Program-made: the position numbers and the translations under genes
The notes under the pieces: model-generated
What the model was told of the DNA's origin: nothing
Seen by the model: the letters and a program-made list of their open reading frames with translations, nothing else
Databases searched by the model: none
From: Flavobacterium sp.
GTDB lineage: Bacteria; Bacteroidota; Bacteroidia; Flavobacteriales; Flavobacteriaceae
Length of the DNA: 6,758 nt
Assembly (NCBI RefSeq): GCF_003525665.1
Contig: NZ_DQDX01000001.1
Location: 2,269-9,026, forward strand
Reading direction: 5' to 3'
Shown here: positions 5,878 through 6,758 of the stretch, piece by piece
Numbering within the stretch: position 1 is the stretch's first letter
Layout of the letters: each line of letters opens with the position of its first letter

Positions 5878-6162
5878 ATGGATAAAAAGACCGAAGAATT
5901 TTACATTCGGCTAAAAGAGGAATTGAGCAATACATCCGCTTGGCCGACAGAATACCTATATAAATTTATTGTTCCTACCGAAGCTAAAAAAATTGAAGAA
6001 GTTGAAAATGCTTTTGATAATATGGGCGCGGTTATAAAAACTACAAAATCTAAAACTGGAAAATATACGAGTGTTTCTATCAATGTAAACATGAATTCGC
6101 CAGAAGATGTAGTTGCCAAATACATTGAAGTTTCTACAATAGAAGGAATAATTTCGTTTTAA
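5878..6162 (+). CDS. DUF493 (YbeD-like) family protein
   Basis: This 94-residue protein belongs to the DUF493/YbeD family (PF04359), small cytoplasmic proteins with an ACT-like alpha-beta fold whose role is not firmly known. Recognisable features are the acidic N-terminal helix (TEEFYIRLKEELSN), WPTEYLYKFIVPTE (22-35) where the family has its first conserved strand, the helix KKIEEVENAF, and the KTGKYTSVSINVNMNSPEDV strand-turn-helix (59-78). The ATG at 5878 is the only sensible start. The next gene begins one base after the stop codon, so the two should be translationally coupled. A -7 element lies close upstream. Family call is firm; function is not. Confidence 0.9.
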   Translation: MDKKTEEFYIRLKEELSNTSAWPTEYLYKFIVPTEAKKIEEVENAFDNMGAVIKTTKSKTGKYTSVSINVNMNSPEDVVAKYIEVSTIEGIISF

Positions 6163-6163
6163 T

Positions 6164-6758
6164 ATGGTACCAAAATACATAAAAGAGAATGCTAACGATG
6201 TTGTATTTAACTTGGAATACAATGCCGAACGTCCGCATTTAATTATTCCGGAGTATGGTCGTCATTTGCAAAAATTGATAGATCAGGCTACAATTATTGA
6301 AAACGATGAAGAACGAAATAAAGCTGCGAGATACATCATTCAGGTGATGGGAAGTTTGAATCCGCACTTGCGTGATGTTTTGGATTTTCAGCACAAATTG
6401 TGGGATCAGCTTTTCATTATGTCTGATTTCAAATTGGTTGTAGATTCTCCTTATCCAATTCCGACGCGTGAGGTAATTAATTTAAAGCCAGAGCGTTTGG
6501 CTTATCCGCAAAAGAACCCGAAGTATCGTTTTTATGGTAATAATATCAAATACATGATAGAAGTTGCCGATAAGTGGGAAGAAGGCGAGATGAAAAGTGC
6601 GTTGATAAAAGTAATTGCCAACCACATGAAAAAATCGTATTTGAGTTGGAATAAAGATACTGTTACTGATGCAGTTATCTTTGAACATTTATACGAACTT
6701 TCGGATGGGAAATTCAATTTGACACAAAGTCAAGAAGAGCTTTTAACTACAAATGAGC
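6164..6758 (+). CDS. DUF4290 domain-containing protein, 5' part
   Basis: The frame stays open from the ATG at 6164-6166 to the window edge, giving 198 residues with no stop, so the gene is truncated by the window. The sequence matches DUF4290, a Bacteroidota-specific family of unknown function. Characteristic stretches include NLEYNAERPHLIIPEYGRHL (16-35), GSLNPHLRDVLDFQHKLWDQ (67-86), the proline-rich SPYPIPTREV, and NPKYRFYGNNIKYMI. There is no signal peptide or membrane segment in the visible part; the protein is mostly helical and highly charged. It follows the DUF493 gene after a single base, so co-expression is near certain. In related genomes I recall murA (first step of peptidoglycan precursor synthesis) immediately downstream, but that lies outside this window. 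Confidence 0.88.
   Translation, partial: MVPKYIKENANDVVFNLEYNAERPHLIIPEYGRHLQKLIDQATIIENDEERNKAARYIIQVMGSLNPHLRDVLDFQHKLWDQLFIMSDFKLVVDSPYPIPTREVINLKPERLAYPQKNPKYRFYGNNIKYMIEVADKWEEGEMKSALIKVIANHMKKSYLSWNKDTVTDAVIFEHLYELSDGKFNLTQSQEELLTTNE

Noticed and set aside
5901..6717. Open frames on the - strand opposite the DUF493 and DUF4290 genes.
   Set aside because: The sense-strand proteins are recognisable families, while the antisense products are phenylalanine- and isoleucine-rich low-complexity sequences expected from reading AT-rich genes backwards.

Overview
The window reads as ordinary chromosome from a low-GC member of the Bacteroidota, most likely Flavobacterium or a close relative. The evidence is the strongly AT-rich intergenic DNA, the absence of clear Shine-Dalgarno sequences, several promoter -7 elements of the Bacteroidota type (TAnnTTTG), and protein families typical of flavobacteria: a short RecQ with a displaced zinc cluster, a DUF493-DUF4290 pair and a YqgE/AlgH protein. 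There are nine protein-coding genes, two cut by the window edges. I see no rRNA, tRNA, CRISPR array, transposase, phage gene or toxin-antitoxin pair.

Left part (1-1588). The 3' end of a class IV aminotransferase on the + strand runs tail-to-tail into a YqgE/AlgH gene on the - strand, and their ends overlap by 9 bp. Next, also on the - strand, is an HU-type nucleoid protein gene with its own near-ideal Bacteroidota promoter and a good intrinsic terminator.

Middle part (1589-5592), all on the - strand. In transcription order it holds a P-loop ATPase (AAA_28/NadR-like, TTG start), a MepB-family gene 7 nt after it, an intergenic gap with degenerate 7-bp repeats, recQ, and then fmt. recQ and fmt are 47 nt apart and probably co-transcribed. 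The functions are DNA repair (RecQ), initiator-tRNA formylation (Fmt) and two proteins of unknown job.

Right part (5593-6758). A 285-bp divergent intergenic region has a promoter-like -7 element at each end. Between them is a composite element: a 21-bp-stem hairpin sitting inside a frame that I recognise as resembling a dispersed flavobacterial intergenic repeat. After it, on the + strand, are a DUF493 (YbeD-like) gene and, one base later, a DUF4290 gene that runs off the end. In related genomes I recall this pair lying ahead of murA.

I found no convincing new biological system. The points most worth following are the composite repeat between the divergent genes, the unusual domain order of this RecQ, and the ATPase-MepB pair.
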